NCBI RefSeq assembly: GCF_000716715.1
Contig: NZ_JNYJ01000035.1
Location: 1-64,000 of the forward strand
From: Dactylosporangium aurantiacum
GTDB lineage: Bacteria > Actinomycetota > Actinomycetes > Mycobacteriales > Micromonosporaceae
DNA length: 64,000 nt
Direction: 5' to 3'
A program made the translations under genes and the position numbers. Each line of letters starts with the position of its first letter. Position 1 is the stretch's first letter. Below the pieces are notes generated by a model. It did no database searches, had not been told where the DNA came from, and saw nothing but the letters and a program-made list of their open reading frames with translations. Of this stretch, positions 8,543 through 17,800 are shown piece by piece.

Positions 8543-9498
8543 CCGCCGCACCCGCCTCCGCCGCCACCGCAGCCGCCGCCTCCGCCGCCGCACGAGCTGG
8601 AGCCCGACGAGCAGCTGCTGGACGAGCCCGAGTCGGAGCCGCTCCAGCCGCCACCGTCGCTGCCGCTGCCGCCGCCCATGCTGCCGCTGCTCATCGCGAC
8701 GTGCCGCTGCAGCTCGGCGGCCTCGGCGAACTCGGGGTCGGCGAGGAAGAACGCGCCGGCGCCGAAGAGCCCGACGCTGAGCGCCGCCGCCTCGGGGCCG
8801 TAGGTCGACCAGGACGGCGCCTGGCGCGGCGCGAGGTGTGCCGCCTGGGTCCGCATGCGGTGCAGCAGGCGCCGGCCGTTGGTGGTCGTCCGCGGTACCC
8901 GCGAGAGCAGCAACCCGATGATCACCACCGGGATGACCAGCAGCACCAGGAAGCCGACCGGGCGGTCGTTGCCGATGCCGGCGAGGATGCGGGTGATGCC
9001 GAGGGCGGCGACGGCGAAGACGATCAACGACGCCATCCACACGCCGCGGCGGCGGTCCTCGTCCAGCAACCAGCCGGCGAGGGTGAGCTGCTCCTCGGTG
9101 CGCCGCAGCACGCCCGCCACGGTGGTGTCGGTCTGCACGGTGCGGGAGGTGACGCCGCGGCGGGCGGCGGCGTGGACGGCCCGGTCGAGCTCGCCGGCGC
9201 CGGTCGGGACGGGCCCGGTCTGCCGCAGCGTGCCGCGGGTGTCGGTGCCGACGGCGCCGGCGGCGCGCAGCGCGGCCAGCGAGCTGTAGACGGCCAGCCG
9301 CCGGTCGCCGTTGAGCAGCGCGGCCTGGGTTGGGGTCAGGTCCCGGGCCCTGCGCAGGGAGGGACCACGCAGGTAACCGCGCCGCCAGATGAGCGCGGTG
9401 ATGATCGCGAGTGCGGCGAGCCCGGCGTACAGCCACAGGAAGTCCGGGCCGGCGATGCCCCAGGTGTCCCCGGGCCCCGCCACGATCGATGTCCTCAT
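8539..9498 (-). CDS. TIGR04222-type membrane protein with Cys-ladder tail
   Basis: A 319-aa protein with hydrophobic segments at about residues 18-38, 150-170, 180-200 and 240-257, and a soluble loop between the first two (DLTPTQAALLNGDRR marks the family). The final ~50 residues are Gly/Ser-only low complexity with exactly four cysteines at 296, 303, 310 and 317, each separated by six Gly/Ser residues, ending in Gly-Gly. Regular heptad Cys spacing in an unstructured tail looks like a modification substrate rather than a folded domain. The next gene is a DUF692 MNIO oxidase whose start overlaps this stop. I infer that the tail is oxidatively modified, perhaps for metal binding or redox sensing at the membrane. 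First gene of the operon; no strong ribosome binding site is visible before the ATG. Confidence 0.88.
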   Translation of the reverse strand: MRTSIVAGPGDTWGIAGPDFLWLYAGLAALAIITALIWRRGYLRGPSLRRARDLTPTQAALLNGDRRLAVYSSLAALRAAGAVGTDTRGTLRQTGPVPTGAGELDRAVHAAARRGVTSRTVQTDTTVAGVLRRTEEQLTLAGWLLDEDRRRGVWMASLIVFAVAALGITRILAGIGNDRPVGFLVLLVIPVVIIGLLLSRVPRTTTNGRRLLHRMRTQAAHLAPRQAPSWSTYGPEAAALSVGLFGAGAFFLADPEFAEAAELQRHVAMSSGSMGGGSGSDGGGWSGSDSGSSSSCSSGSSSCGGGGGGCGGGGGGCGG

Positions 9499-9599
9499 GC
9501 GGCCCAGTGTGGGCGCGGCCGTCGGGGAACGCCTGTCACCGTCAGGACACTTGAGGAAACCTTGTGACGCGGCTCATCGATGCGTGCCGGCGCGGCCGC

Positions 9600-10193
9600 T
9601 CACGACCTGCGGACCGCGGCCTCGACCAGGTTGAGGACGGCTTCGAGGTCCTGGACGGGGCGCCCGGTGGCCAGGTGCAGCACCAGGCCGTCATACGCCA
9701 GCTCCAGGAACTGCGCGAGGATGCCGATCGGCACGTCGGCGCGCAGCACCCCCGCCTCCCGCTGGCGCTGCAGCCGGTCCCGGGTCGCCGCGGCGACCGC
9801 CTCGGACCGGGCCGCCCAGCGCTTGGCGAACTCGGGGTCGGTGCGCAGCCGCCGCGACACCTCCAGCTGGCTGCCGAGCCACCCGGCCACGTCGGCGCCC
9901 TGCCCGGTGCCGCCGTCGGTGGCGGCGCGCTCCAGCAGGTCCCGCATGACCTGCACCAGGCCGTGCTGGGCGACCGTGGCGACCATGGTCGCCGCGTCGT
10001 CCTCGGCCACGGCGAGGAAGAGCGAGTCCTTGTCGCGGAAGTGGTGGAAGATCGCACCGCGGGACAGGCCGATCTCTTCTTCCAGGCGGCGGACCGTGGC
10101 ACCCTCATAGCCGTGCCGGGCGAAACAGGTCCGCGCGCCGGTGAGGATCTCCTTCCGGCGTGCGTCGAGCTGGTCCTGGCTCACCCTGGGCAC
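9600..10193 (-). CDS. acnR: TetR-family regulator, AcnR-like (aconitase repressor candidate)
   Basis: A 197-aa TetR-type repressor. The N-terminal helix-turn-helix (ILTGARTCFARHGYEGATVRRLEEEIGLSRGAIFHHFRDKDSLF, quoted here in outline only: GATVRRLEE, GLSRGAIFHHF) closely resembles AcnR of Corynebacterium and the mycobacterial Rv1474c product, which repress aconitase. The C-terminal ~140 residues are the ligand/dimer domain. I chose the GTG at 10193 because the longer frame runs through an operator-like palindrome at 10208-10225. In mycobacteria this gene adjoins acn; here acnA is about 9 kb away, but its promoter region holds a site matching 15 of 18 bases of the palindrome. Autoregulation and control of acnA are therefore likely. 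Confidence 0.82.
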   Translation of the reverse strand: MPRVSQDQLDARRKEILTGARTCFARHGYEGATVRRLEEEIGLSRGAIFHHFRDKDSLFLAVAEDDAATMVATVAQHGLVQVMRDLLERAATDGGTGQGADVAGWLGSQLEVSRRLRTDPEFAKRWAARSEAVAAATRDRLQRQREAGVLRADVPIGILAQFLELAYDGLVLHLATGRPVQDLEAVLNLVEAAVRRS

Positions 10194-10207
10194 GCCACTG
10201 ATTATGC

Positions 10208-10225
10208 AAGCCGTACATACGGTTT
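10208..10225. promoter_or_regulatory. Palindromic operator, probable AcnR autoregulatory site
   Basis: The sequence AAGCCGTACATACGGTTT has perfect CCGTA/TACGG arms around a 2-bp centre and partial flanking AA/TT symmetry. It lies 15 bp upstream of the GTG of the AcnR-like gene. A 15/18 match occurs upstream of acnA (22007-22024). Confidence 0.65.
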
Positions 10226-10328
10226 GGCACGTTGCGGTCCGCCCTGACCGGGTCGACACGGCGCGGCGGCCCGAAACTACGGAAACCTGCATCTGTTAGT
10301 TGTCATTCTCGTCACGTAACCTGCCCGC

Positions 10329-10976
10329 GTGCCCCTGTTGTTGCTCTCCCTGGACGACACCCTGCTGGACAGGGCCGGGGCGTTCCGCGCATGGGCGAGC
10401 GACTTCCTGGACCGGGTCGGCGCGCCCGAGTACGACCTGGACTGGCTGCTGTCGGTCGACGCCGACGGCATGGGCTCCACCTGGGACGTCGCGGAGAGCG
10501 TCAAGGAGCGCTACGGGCTGCGCGCGGCCGCGATCGACCTGGTCGAGGAGATCCGCGCCGAGCTGATGAGCCGGGTGCGGCTGGACCCGCTGACCGCGTG
10601 CGCGCTCGCGATCGCGGAGGACGCCGGCTGGGTGCCGGTCGTGGTCACCAACGGCGAGACCCGCCAGCAGGAGGAGAAGCTGCGCAAGACCGGGCTCGAC
10701 CGGTACCTCGCGGACTGGGTGATCTCCGAGGACGTCGGGGTGCGCAAGCCCAACCCGCGGATCTTCGCCATCGCGGCGGAGCGGGCGCGGATGCGCCTGG
10801 GCGGGGCCTGGCTGATCGGTGACAGCCCCGAGGCCGACATCGGCGGCGCGGCGGGTGTCGGGATGCGCAGCGTCTGGCTGCACCGGGGGCGCCGCTGGGT
10901 GGAGCCCCGCTACGCGCCGACCCGGACCGCCGACGGGGTGATCGCCGCGATCGCCGAGGTCATGGCGGCGCGGTAA
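10329..10976 (+). CDS. HAD-superfamily hydrolase
   Basis: A 215-aa haloacid-dehalogenase-like phosphatase. HAD motif I is slightly altered at the N-terminus (LSLDDTLLD, DxDx-like, nucleophile Asp9). Motif II is VVVTNGE, motif III Lys is in the RKPNPRIF segment, and motif IV is LIGDSPEADIGGA. The cap inserted after motif I is helical, typical of subfamily I. Members hydrolyse small phosphorylated metabolites; the substrate cannot be told from sequence. It starts with GTG at 10329 and lies divergent to the AcnR-like gene, so the operator at 10208-10225 might affect it too. No clear Shine-Dalgarno sequence. Confidence 0.85.
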   Translation: MPLLLLSLDDTLLDRAGAFRAWASDFLDRVGAPEYDLDWLLSVDADGMGSTWDVAESVKERYGLRAAAIDLVEEIRAELMSRVRLDPLTACALAIAEDAGWVPVVVTNGETRQQEEKLRKTGLDRYLADWVISEDVGVRKPNPRIFAIAAERARMRLGGAWLIGDSPEADIGGAAGVGMRSVWLHRGRRWVEPRYAPTRTADGVIAAIAEVMAAR

Positions 10977-11015
10977 ATCGCTTGCGCGTCGGCGAGGGGT
11001 GCGTCAAAGTGCATC

Positions 11016-11106
11016 CAACTTCGAGTTGAGAGGGGGCTGGTTCGCATGGCTGCCGTCACGGCGCGATTCCGCATGCCGACTTCCGCTTCCATCTCAACTC
11101 TGGAGA
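11016..11106 (+). promoter_or_regulatory. Leader of the RIO kinase gene with competing hairpins
   Basis: CAACT at 11016-11020 can pair with AGTTG at 11024-11028. The overlapping GAGTTGAG (11023-11030) can instead pair with CTCAACTC at 11093-11100, immediately before the GGAGA ribosome-binding segment (11102-11106). The two pairings are mutually exclusive. Switch function is inferred from pairing alone. Confidence 0.3.
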
Positions 11107-11113
11107 CCTCGCG

Positions 11114-12010
11114 TTGCGCGACAACGACTCTTTTGGTGCGTCCACCCGCCGCCGTCGCAAGTTCGACGACGACGACCCGATCTTCGTAAAGCGCTCCTCA
11201 CCGTCCACCGATCCCGTCTGGGACATCGTGGAGGAGGAGACCGGCTGGTCCTCGTGGAGCGCGCCCGGCGTGCAGCACGGACCCGCCCCGATCCCCGACT
11301 GGGTGATCACCGAGCACGCCGCCAAGGACACCGACCGGGGCGTGCTCAAGACCGGTAAGGAAGCCGACGTCCACCTGGTGGAGCGCGGCGTCCCCGACAC
11401 CGACCGGCGGGTGCTGCTCGCCGCGAAGCGCTACCGGGCGGCCGAGCACCGCCTGTTCCACCGCGACTCCGGCTACCTCGAGGGCCGCCGGGTCCGCGAG
11501 TCCCGGGTCACCCGGGCGATGGCGGGGCGCACCGCGTTCGGCCGGGAGGCCATCGCGGGGCAGTGGGCCCAGGCGGAGTTCGCCGCGCTCGCCCAGCTGT
11601 GGGAGCTGGGCGTGCGGGTGCCGTACCCGGTGCAGCTGCTCGGCACGGAGCTCATGCTGGAGTTCATCGGCGACGACGACGGCACGGCGGCGCCGCGACT
11701 GGCGCAGACCAGGCCGGACGCCGACCAGCTCGCCGACCTGTGGTGGCAGCTCGTCGACGGCCTGCGGGTCCTCGCCCGCGCCGGCGTGGCGCACGGTGAC
11801 CTGTCGCCGTACAACACGCTCGTGCACGAGGGGCGGCTCGTCATCATCGACCTGCCGCAGATCGTCGACGTGGTGATCAACCCGAAGGGGGCCGACTTCC
11901 TGGCCCGTGACGTGGCGAACATGGCGAAGTGGTTCACCGGCAAGGGCTTCCCCGTGGACCCGGAGCCGCTGATCGTCGAGCTGCTGCACGACGCGGGCAT
12001 GCGGGTCTGA
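11114..12010 (+). CDS. RIO-like serine/threonine protein kinase
   Basis: A 298-aa kinase of the bacterial RIO1-like type. An N-terminal ~85-residue charged extension precedes the kinase core. The nucleotide loop is replaced by KTGKEADVHL, the invariant Lys is in LAAKRY, the catalytic loop reads AHGDLSPYN, and the metal-binding Asp is in VIIDLPQIVD (the DFG equivalent). RIO kinases in eukaryotes and archaea act in small-subunit ribosome maturation; bacterial roles are poorly defined. The frame opens with TTG at 11114, supported by GGAGA about 7 nt upstream. A perfect 14-bp hairpin follows the stop. It stands alone as a single-gene transcription unit. Confidence 0.88.
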   Translation: MRDNDSFGASTRRRRKFDDDDPIFVKRSSPSTDPVWDIVEEETGWSSWSAPGVQHGPAPIPDWVITEHAAKDTDRGVLKTGKEADVHLVERGVPDTDRRVLLAAKRYRAAEHRLFHRDSGYLEGRRVRESRVTRAMAGRTAFGREAIAGQWAQAEFAALAQLWELGVRVPYPVQLLGTELMLEFIGDDDGTAAPRLAQTRPDADQLADLWWQLVDGLRVLARAGVAHGDLSPYNTLVHEGRLVIIDLPQIVDVVINPKGADFLARDVANMAKWFTGKGFPVDPEPLIVELLHDAGMRV

Positions 12011-12017
12011 CGATGTG

Positions 12018-12053
12018 CGCGGCCCGCCCGGTGTCGTGGCCGGGCGGGCCGCG
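12018..12053. terminator. Perfect 14-bp hairpin, likely bidirectional terminator
   Basis: Arms of 14 bp (all G/C) close on an 8-nt loop (TGTCGTGG). It lies between the convergent RIO kinase and MFS exporter genes. Confidence 0.85.
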
Positions 12054-12128
12054 GGTGAAAGCGGCGGGGAGGGTCGTTTCCGCCGCTTCCGTCTTCGCGG
12101 GGCTTGGCCCCGCTCAGCTGTGGTGGGC

Positions 12129-13658
12129 TCAGCCCAGGTGGACGGCGCCTTCGGCGGGCACGTCGTCCTTGCCGGCCCTGACCAGCAGGATGACGACGAC
12201 CGCGGCCACGGCCAGCAGGACCGAGCCCCACCAGAAGGCCGTCACGTAGCCGTCGACCATCGACTCCAGCCGCAGGCGCGGGTCGGCCGCCCGTGCCTGG
12301 TGGTCCGTGAAGTACGAGGTCGCCGCGGTGATCGCGACAGTGTTCAGCAGTGCCGTGCCGAGCGACCCGCCGACTTGCTGGCTGGCGTTGACCACGGCGC
12401 TGGCCGCGCCGGCGTCGTGCTCGTCGACGCCGACCAGCGCGATGTTGCCCAGCGGCACGAACGTGCAGCCGAGGCCGAAGCCGAGGATCAGCATCGCGGG
12501 CAGCACGTGCGTGGCGTAGGACGTGTCTACGCCGATGCGGGTCAGCAGGATCATGCCGGCCGCCGCGACGGCCGCCCCGGTCGCCATGACCGGCTTCGGG
12601 CCGATCTTCGGCAGCAGCGCGCTGGACAGGCCCGCCGCCATCAGCACCCCGGCGCTGATCGGCAGGGTGCGCAGCCCGGACTGCAGCGGCGTGTAGTGCA
12701 GCACGATCTGGAAGTACAGGCTGACGAAGAACACCGCGCCGATGAACCCGGCGCCGATCAGGGTCGAGGCGAGATACGCGCCGCCGCGGGTGCGCTGCAG
12801 CACGATCCGCATCGGCAGCAACGGGTTGCGGATGCGCGTCTCGACGATGACGAACAGGGCCAGCAGCAGCAGCGCGACCCCGATGAAGCCGAGCGTGACC
12901 GGGGAGGTCCAGCCGTACTTGAGCTGCTGCTGCGCGTCGGTCTCGCCGGCCTTCGTGAAGCCGTACACGAGCAGGCTCAGACCGAGCGTGGCCAGCACGG
13001 CACCCGGGATGTCGTATTTCGTGTTGCCCTGGGCCCTGCTCTCCGGCACGACCCGGACGGCCAGGGCGACCGCCACGAGCGCGACCGGGATGTTCACCAG
13101 CAGGCACCAGCGCCAGTGCGCGTAGTCGGTGAGCACGCCGCCGAGGACCAGGCCCAGCGCGGCGCCGCCGCCGGCGATCGCGCCGTACACGCCGAACGCC
13201 TTCGCCCGCTCCTTCGCGTCCACGAACAGCACGCTGAGCAGCGCCAGCGACGCCGGGGCGAGCAGCGCGCCGAAGACCCCCTGCAGGGCGCGGGCGAGGA
13301 ACAGCGACGTCTCGTCCCACGCGCCGCCGCCGAGGCCGGAGGCGACCGCGAAGCCGAGGATGCCGACCACGAACGTGCGCTTGCGCCCCCAGTAGTCCGC
13401 GACCCGCCCGCCGAGCAGCAGCAGGCCGCCGAACGTCAGCGTGTAGGCCGTCACGACCCACTGCTGGTTGGCGTCGCTGATGCCGAGGTCGGCCTTGGCG
13501 TGCGGCAGCGCGACGTTGACCACCGTCGCGTCGAGCACCACCATCAGCTGCGCCACCGCGATGATGACCAGCGCGAACCAGCGCCGGGGATAGGCGTGCA
13601 GCGGCTCCTGGGCGTGCCGCTCGTGCTTGCCGTGCCGCTCGGTCGCGACGTGACTCAT
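12129..13658 (-). CDS. MFS drug exporter, DHA2 (14-TM, EmrB/QacA) family
   Basis: A 509-aa membrane transporter with about 14 hydrophobic segments. Family marks include the LDATVVNVALP motif in TM1 (motif D1, with the membrane Asp), GGRVADYWGRKRTF between TM2 and TM3 (motif A) and GAALGLVLGG in TM5 (antiporter motif C-like). Such proteins exchange protons for drugs, antiseptics or metabolites. The N-terminal ~25 residues are His- and charge-rich and cytoplasmic. The ATG at 13658 is supported by a strong GGAGGGG site. No regulator adjoins it: the TetR gene is 3 kb away. Substrate unknown. Confidence 0.92.
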   Translation of the reverse strand: MSHVATERHGKHERHAQEPLHAYPRRWFALVIIAVAQLMVVLDATVVNVALPHAKADLGISDANQQWVVTAYTLTFGGLLLLGGRVADYWGRKRTFVVGILGFAVASGLGGGAWDETSLFLARALQGVFGALLAPASLALLSVLFVDAKERAKAFGVYGAIAGGGAALGLVLGGVLTDYAHWRWCLLVNIPVALVAVALAVRVVPESRAQGNTKYDIPGAVLATLGLSLLVYGFTKAGETDAQQQLKYGWTSPVTLGFIGVALLLLALFVIVETRIRNPLLPMRIVLQRTRGGAYLASTLIGAGFIGAVFFVSLYFQIVLHYTPLQSGLRTLPISAGVLMAAGLSSALLPKIGPKPVMATGAAVAAAGMILLTRIGVDTSYATHVLPAMLILGFGLGCTFVPLGNIALVGVDEHDAGAASAVVNASQQVGGSLGTALLNTVAITAATSYFTDHQARAADPRLRLESMVDGYVTAFWWGSVLLAVAAVVVILLVRAGKDDVPAEGAVHLG

Positions 13659-13741
13659 CCGCCATCCCCTCCTACAACCATCAAAGGTCTAGTCGGGGAA
13701 CGTTTCCCGGGTTCACCCAGGTCCGCCGCCTGAGATCACGA

Positions 13742-14698
13742 TCACGGAATAATGAGCAGCTTCCCGGTGGTGCGCCGGCCCTCCAGCGCCGCGTACGCGT
13801 CCCGGACCTCGTCGATCGGGTAGCGGCCGGTGACCGCGACCTCCACCACCCCGTCGGCCATCCAGCCGAACAGCGTCTGCGCCCGCTCCAGCAACTCGTG
13901 CCGGGACGCGATGAAGTGCCCGAGCGTCGGCCGGGTGAGCCAGTAGGAGCCCTGCATCAGCCGCAGCGGGTCGAACGGCGGCACCTTGCCGCTCGCCGCG
14001 CCGAAGAGCACCAGCGTGCCGCGCGGCCGCAGCGCCTGCAGGCTCAGGTCGAACGTGTCCTTGCCCACGCCGTCGTACACCGCGGCCGCGCCCTCCTCGC
14101 TGACGGCCCGCACCGCCGCCAGGGCGTCCTCGTACGCGACGGCCCGCACCGCGCCGTCGGCCCGGGCGATCTCCCGCTTCTCCTCGCTGCCGGCGGTCGC
14201 CACCACCCGACCGCCGAGGTGGGTGACGATCCGGGTCAGCAGCCGGCCGACCCCGCCGGCGGCGGCGTGCACCAGCACGGTGTCGCCGGCCCGCACCGGG
14301 TAGGAGTCGTGCGTCAGGTAGTGGGCGGTGAGCCCCTGCAGCAGCGCCGCGGCCGCCTGCGCGGTGGCGATCCCGTCCGGCACCGGCACCAGCCGGTCCG
14401 CCGGGACGACCGCCTGCTCGGCGTGGCTGCCGGGCACGCCGGTCCAGGCCACCCGGTCACCCGCGGCGAGCCCCTCCACCCCGTCGCCGAGCCGCAGCAC
14501 CGTGCCGGCGCCCTCGCTGCCCAGCGTGAACGGCAGCGGCACCTGGTAGGTGCCGGTGCGCTGGTACACGTCCATGTAATTCACACCGCTCGCCTCGACG
14601 AGCACCAGCACCTGACCCGGCCCCGGATCCGGCACCGGAACGTCCCGGACCTGCAACACCGAGCCGTCGCCGTAGCCGTCGAACACCACCGCGCGCAT
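13742..14698 (-). CDS. Zinc-independent quinone oxidoreductase (MDR family)
   Basis: A 318-aa member of the medium-chain reductase family, Qor-like. The N-terminal GroES-like fold (EASGVNYMDVYQRTG) leads to the NADPH-binding Rossmann segment AAAGGVGRLLTRI. The structural and catalytic zinc cysteines of alcohol dehydrogenases are absent, as expected for NADPH:quinone reductases, which reduce quinones or alpha,beta-unsaturated carbonyls. The ATG at 14698 lies about 100 bp from the divergent Hsp70 gene, so the two may share a promoter region. Length and motifs are complete. Confidence 0.92.
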   Translation of the reverse strand: MRAVVFDGYGDGSVLQVRDVPVPDPGPGQVLVLVEASGVNYMDVYQRTGTYQVPLPFTLGSEGAGTVLRLGDGVEGLAAGDRVAWTGVPGSHAEQAVVPADRLVPVPDGIATAQAAAALLQGLTAHYLTHDSYPVRAGDTVLVHAAAGGVGRLLTRIVTHLGGRVVATAGSEEKREIARADGAVRAVAYEDALAAVRAVSEEGAAAVYDGVGKDTFDLSLQALRPRGTLVLFGAASGKVPPFDPLRLMQGSYWLTRPTLGHFIASRHELLERAQTLFGWMADGVVEVAVTGRYPIDEVRDAYAALEGRRTTGKLLIIP

Positions 14699-14800
14699 TC
14701 GTACCCCTCTTCGTCGTGTCGGCTTCCTGTCTACCCCAATCCGACGATCGGAAATGTCGTACCGCTGCCGTACGATCCCGGGGTCTTTGGAGGTGAGCAC

Positions 14801-17800
14801 GTGGGGCCGACCCATCGTCTCGCGATCGATCTGGGCACCTGCCACACCGTCGCGGTCGTCCGCCGCGGCGACGAGGCGCCACGCGCTCTGCTGTTCGACG
14901 GATCGCCGGTGATGGCGTCGGGCATCTACGCCGACGAGAGCGGCCGGCTGTCCGTCGGCCGGGACGCCGAGCGGCTGTCGCAGCTGGCGCCGTCGCGGTT
15001 CGAGCCCTATCCGAAGCGCAGCGTCGACGAGGGCGCCGTCCTGCTCGGCGACACCGAGGTCACCGTCGTGGAGATGCTCGCCGCCCTGCTCAAGCGGGTC
15101 GCTGACGAGTCGCTGCAGGCCGGGGTCAACCCGGTCGGCTCCACCGTGCTCACCTGCCCCGCCGACTGGGGCGGCCAGCGCCGCGGCGTGCTGCTCGAGG
15201 CGGCCCGCGCCGCCAACCTCGGCCCCGTCGTCCTCGTCGACGAGCCCATCGCCGCCGCCACCTACTGCCTGCGCGTCCTCGGCCAGCAGGTCGCCCCGCT
15301 GCAGTCCCTCGCCGTGTTCGACTTCGGCGGCGGCACCCTCGACGTGTCCGTGGTGCGCCGCGAGTTCGACGGCCTGCGCGTCCTCGGCGTCGGCGGCCTC
15401 GACGACCTCGGCGGCGTCGACATCGACGCGGCCCTCGTCGGCCACCTCGGCCAGCTGATCAACCTGCGCAACCCCGAGATCTGGCAGCGCCTCGCCAACC
15501 CCGACAGCACCGCCGCGCACCGCGACCGCCGCGCGTTGTGGAATGAGGTGCGCGCCGCGAAGGAGATGCTGTCCCGCGCCGCCTCCGCCCCCATCCACGT
15601 GCCGGGCACCGAGGAGGCGCTGCACCTCACCCGCGAGGAGCTGGAGCGCGTCGCCGGGCCCCTCATCGACCGCGCCGTCGACGAGACCCGCCGCGTCCTG
15701 GAGCGCGCCGGCGTCGACGTCCGGCAGCTCGCCGGCATCTTCCTCGTCGGCGGCTCCTCGCGCATCCCGCTGGTCGCCAGCCGGCTGCACGCCCGCTTCG
15801 GCGTCGCCCCGGTCGTGCCCGAGCAGCCGGAGCTGCCCGTCGCCTATGGCGGCATGCTCTCCGTGGCCACCCCACCGCAGCAGCTCTTCGACGGCGGCCA
15901 GGCGCCGGCGCCCCGGCCGGTCTCCGGCACGCCCGTCTCACCCGGCGGCTTCACCTCGTTCCCCGTCTCGGCGCCGATCCCGGTTTCCGGCACGCCGACC
16001 TCCTCGGGCGCGTATGGCTCTCCGGCGGGTCTGTCGCAGACGTTCGCCACGCAGTCGCCGTCCGCGCCGGCCTCCCCGGCGACGGCCCCGGGCGCGTTCA
16101 TCCCCAGCCAGACCCCGCCGCCGGGCGCCGGGCGCCCGGGTGGCCCTCCGGGCGCTCCCGGCGGTCCGGCCGCGTTCGCCGCCGCCGCGCCGCCGGGGAC
16201 CCGGCCCGGTCCCGGTCCCGGTCTCGCCCGGCCGGGCGTTCCTGCCGGGATCGGCGCGCCTGGGGTGGGCGCGCCGGGGTTCGGCGGTCCGGCGTTCACG
16301 CCGCCGCCTCCGCCGGTGGTGGTCCGCCCGCGGCGCCGCACGGGCCCGTGGATCGCCCTCATCATCGTGCTGTCCCTGATCGGCGGCTGCCTCTGGGGCG
16401 GCACCAAGATCTTCGGCTGGATCGGCGACCAGTTCGAGTCGGTGAAGGACGGCTTCCCCGACAACACCACCGCCGGCGACAACGGCACGGTCAAGGATCC
16501 CAAGATCCAGGGCCTGAAGGCCGGCGCGCCGATCACCCTGGCGAGCGAGGGGGCCGTGGCCGCGGTCGCCGGCAACGGCGCGGTCTACACGGCCACCGTC
16601 ACCGTCGGCGAGACGGAGGTCGTCGGCTATGAGGCCACCGGCGGCGAGAAGTTCCGGGTCAAGCTGCCCATGGAGCCGAAGGAGGTGCACCTCACCGTCG
16701 TCGGCAACCTCCTGCTCGTCGACGGCGAGGAGGACCTGAAGCTGCCCGAGAAGGACAACAGCCGCGGCGTGATCGACGTCGCCACGGGCACCAGGAAGTG
16801 GAACGGCCCGTGGGCCGACCGCCTCGACGTGCTCTACATCGGCACCGACGTGATCGCCGAGGTGCGCGGCTTCAACACCTCCTCGATCGAGCGGGTCGAC
16901 CTCAACGACGGCAAGGTCCGCTGGTCGCACGCCGGCGACAAGGACGGTCACTACATGCACGCCGAGCGCGGTGTGCGTCCCGCGCAGCGCTGGCCCGGTG
17001 CCGACGGGGGCGCCGACGTGTGGGCCCCGACCCGCGAGCCGTCGTTCAACGACGTGGTGCCGTTCCGGCAGTCCCTCACCGCCGACCCGGCCGTGGCGGT
17101 GCAGCTGCAGGCGGACGACAAGGCCAGCACGATCGACCTCAACTCCGGCAAGGTGAAGGCGACCGGCACGATCTCCAAGGGCGGCGACTCCTGGCTCGTC
17201 TACAACGACCTGGCGATCTTCAAACTCGCCGACCTCGACAACGCACTGGTCGCCTACAACCTGTCCGACATGAAACAGAAGTGGCAATACCGGGCGACGG
17301 CCGGCACCACCCTCGACAACGTGAGCCCCTGCGGGGAGAAGCTCGTCTGCGTGCAGGCGGAGCTGTCGTCGGGCAAGGACGCCGTCATCGCCATCGACAC
17401 CAGCAACGGCACCGCGAAGTGGACGAAGAACGCGCCGACCGACGGCACGACGAGCATCACCCGGGAAGGCAACTGGGCGGTCGTCGGCGGCAAGCTGGTC
17501 GGCGGGTTCGGCCCGTTCGGCGGGATCGGCGACGCGGCGCTCCTCGACTCGAACAACGGCAACAACCAGTTCACCCTCGGCCAGGGCCTGGACGGGCACG
17601 ACGTCGCCGCCTGCGCGGCGGGCCGGGTCGCCATCATCACCTGGCGCAACGCCGCCTCCGCCGTGCAGGTCGTCGTGGTGAACGTCGCCGACAACAAGAT
17701 CGTCGGGGCCGCCGACGTGGCGAAGAAGGACATCCTGCAGAAGGTGTCGATGACGGACAACACGGTCGTCGCCCTGAACCCGGAGTCCCGCGTCGTGCAG

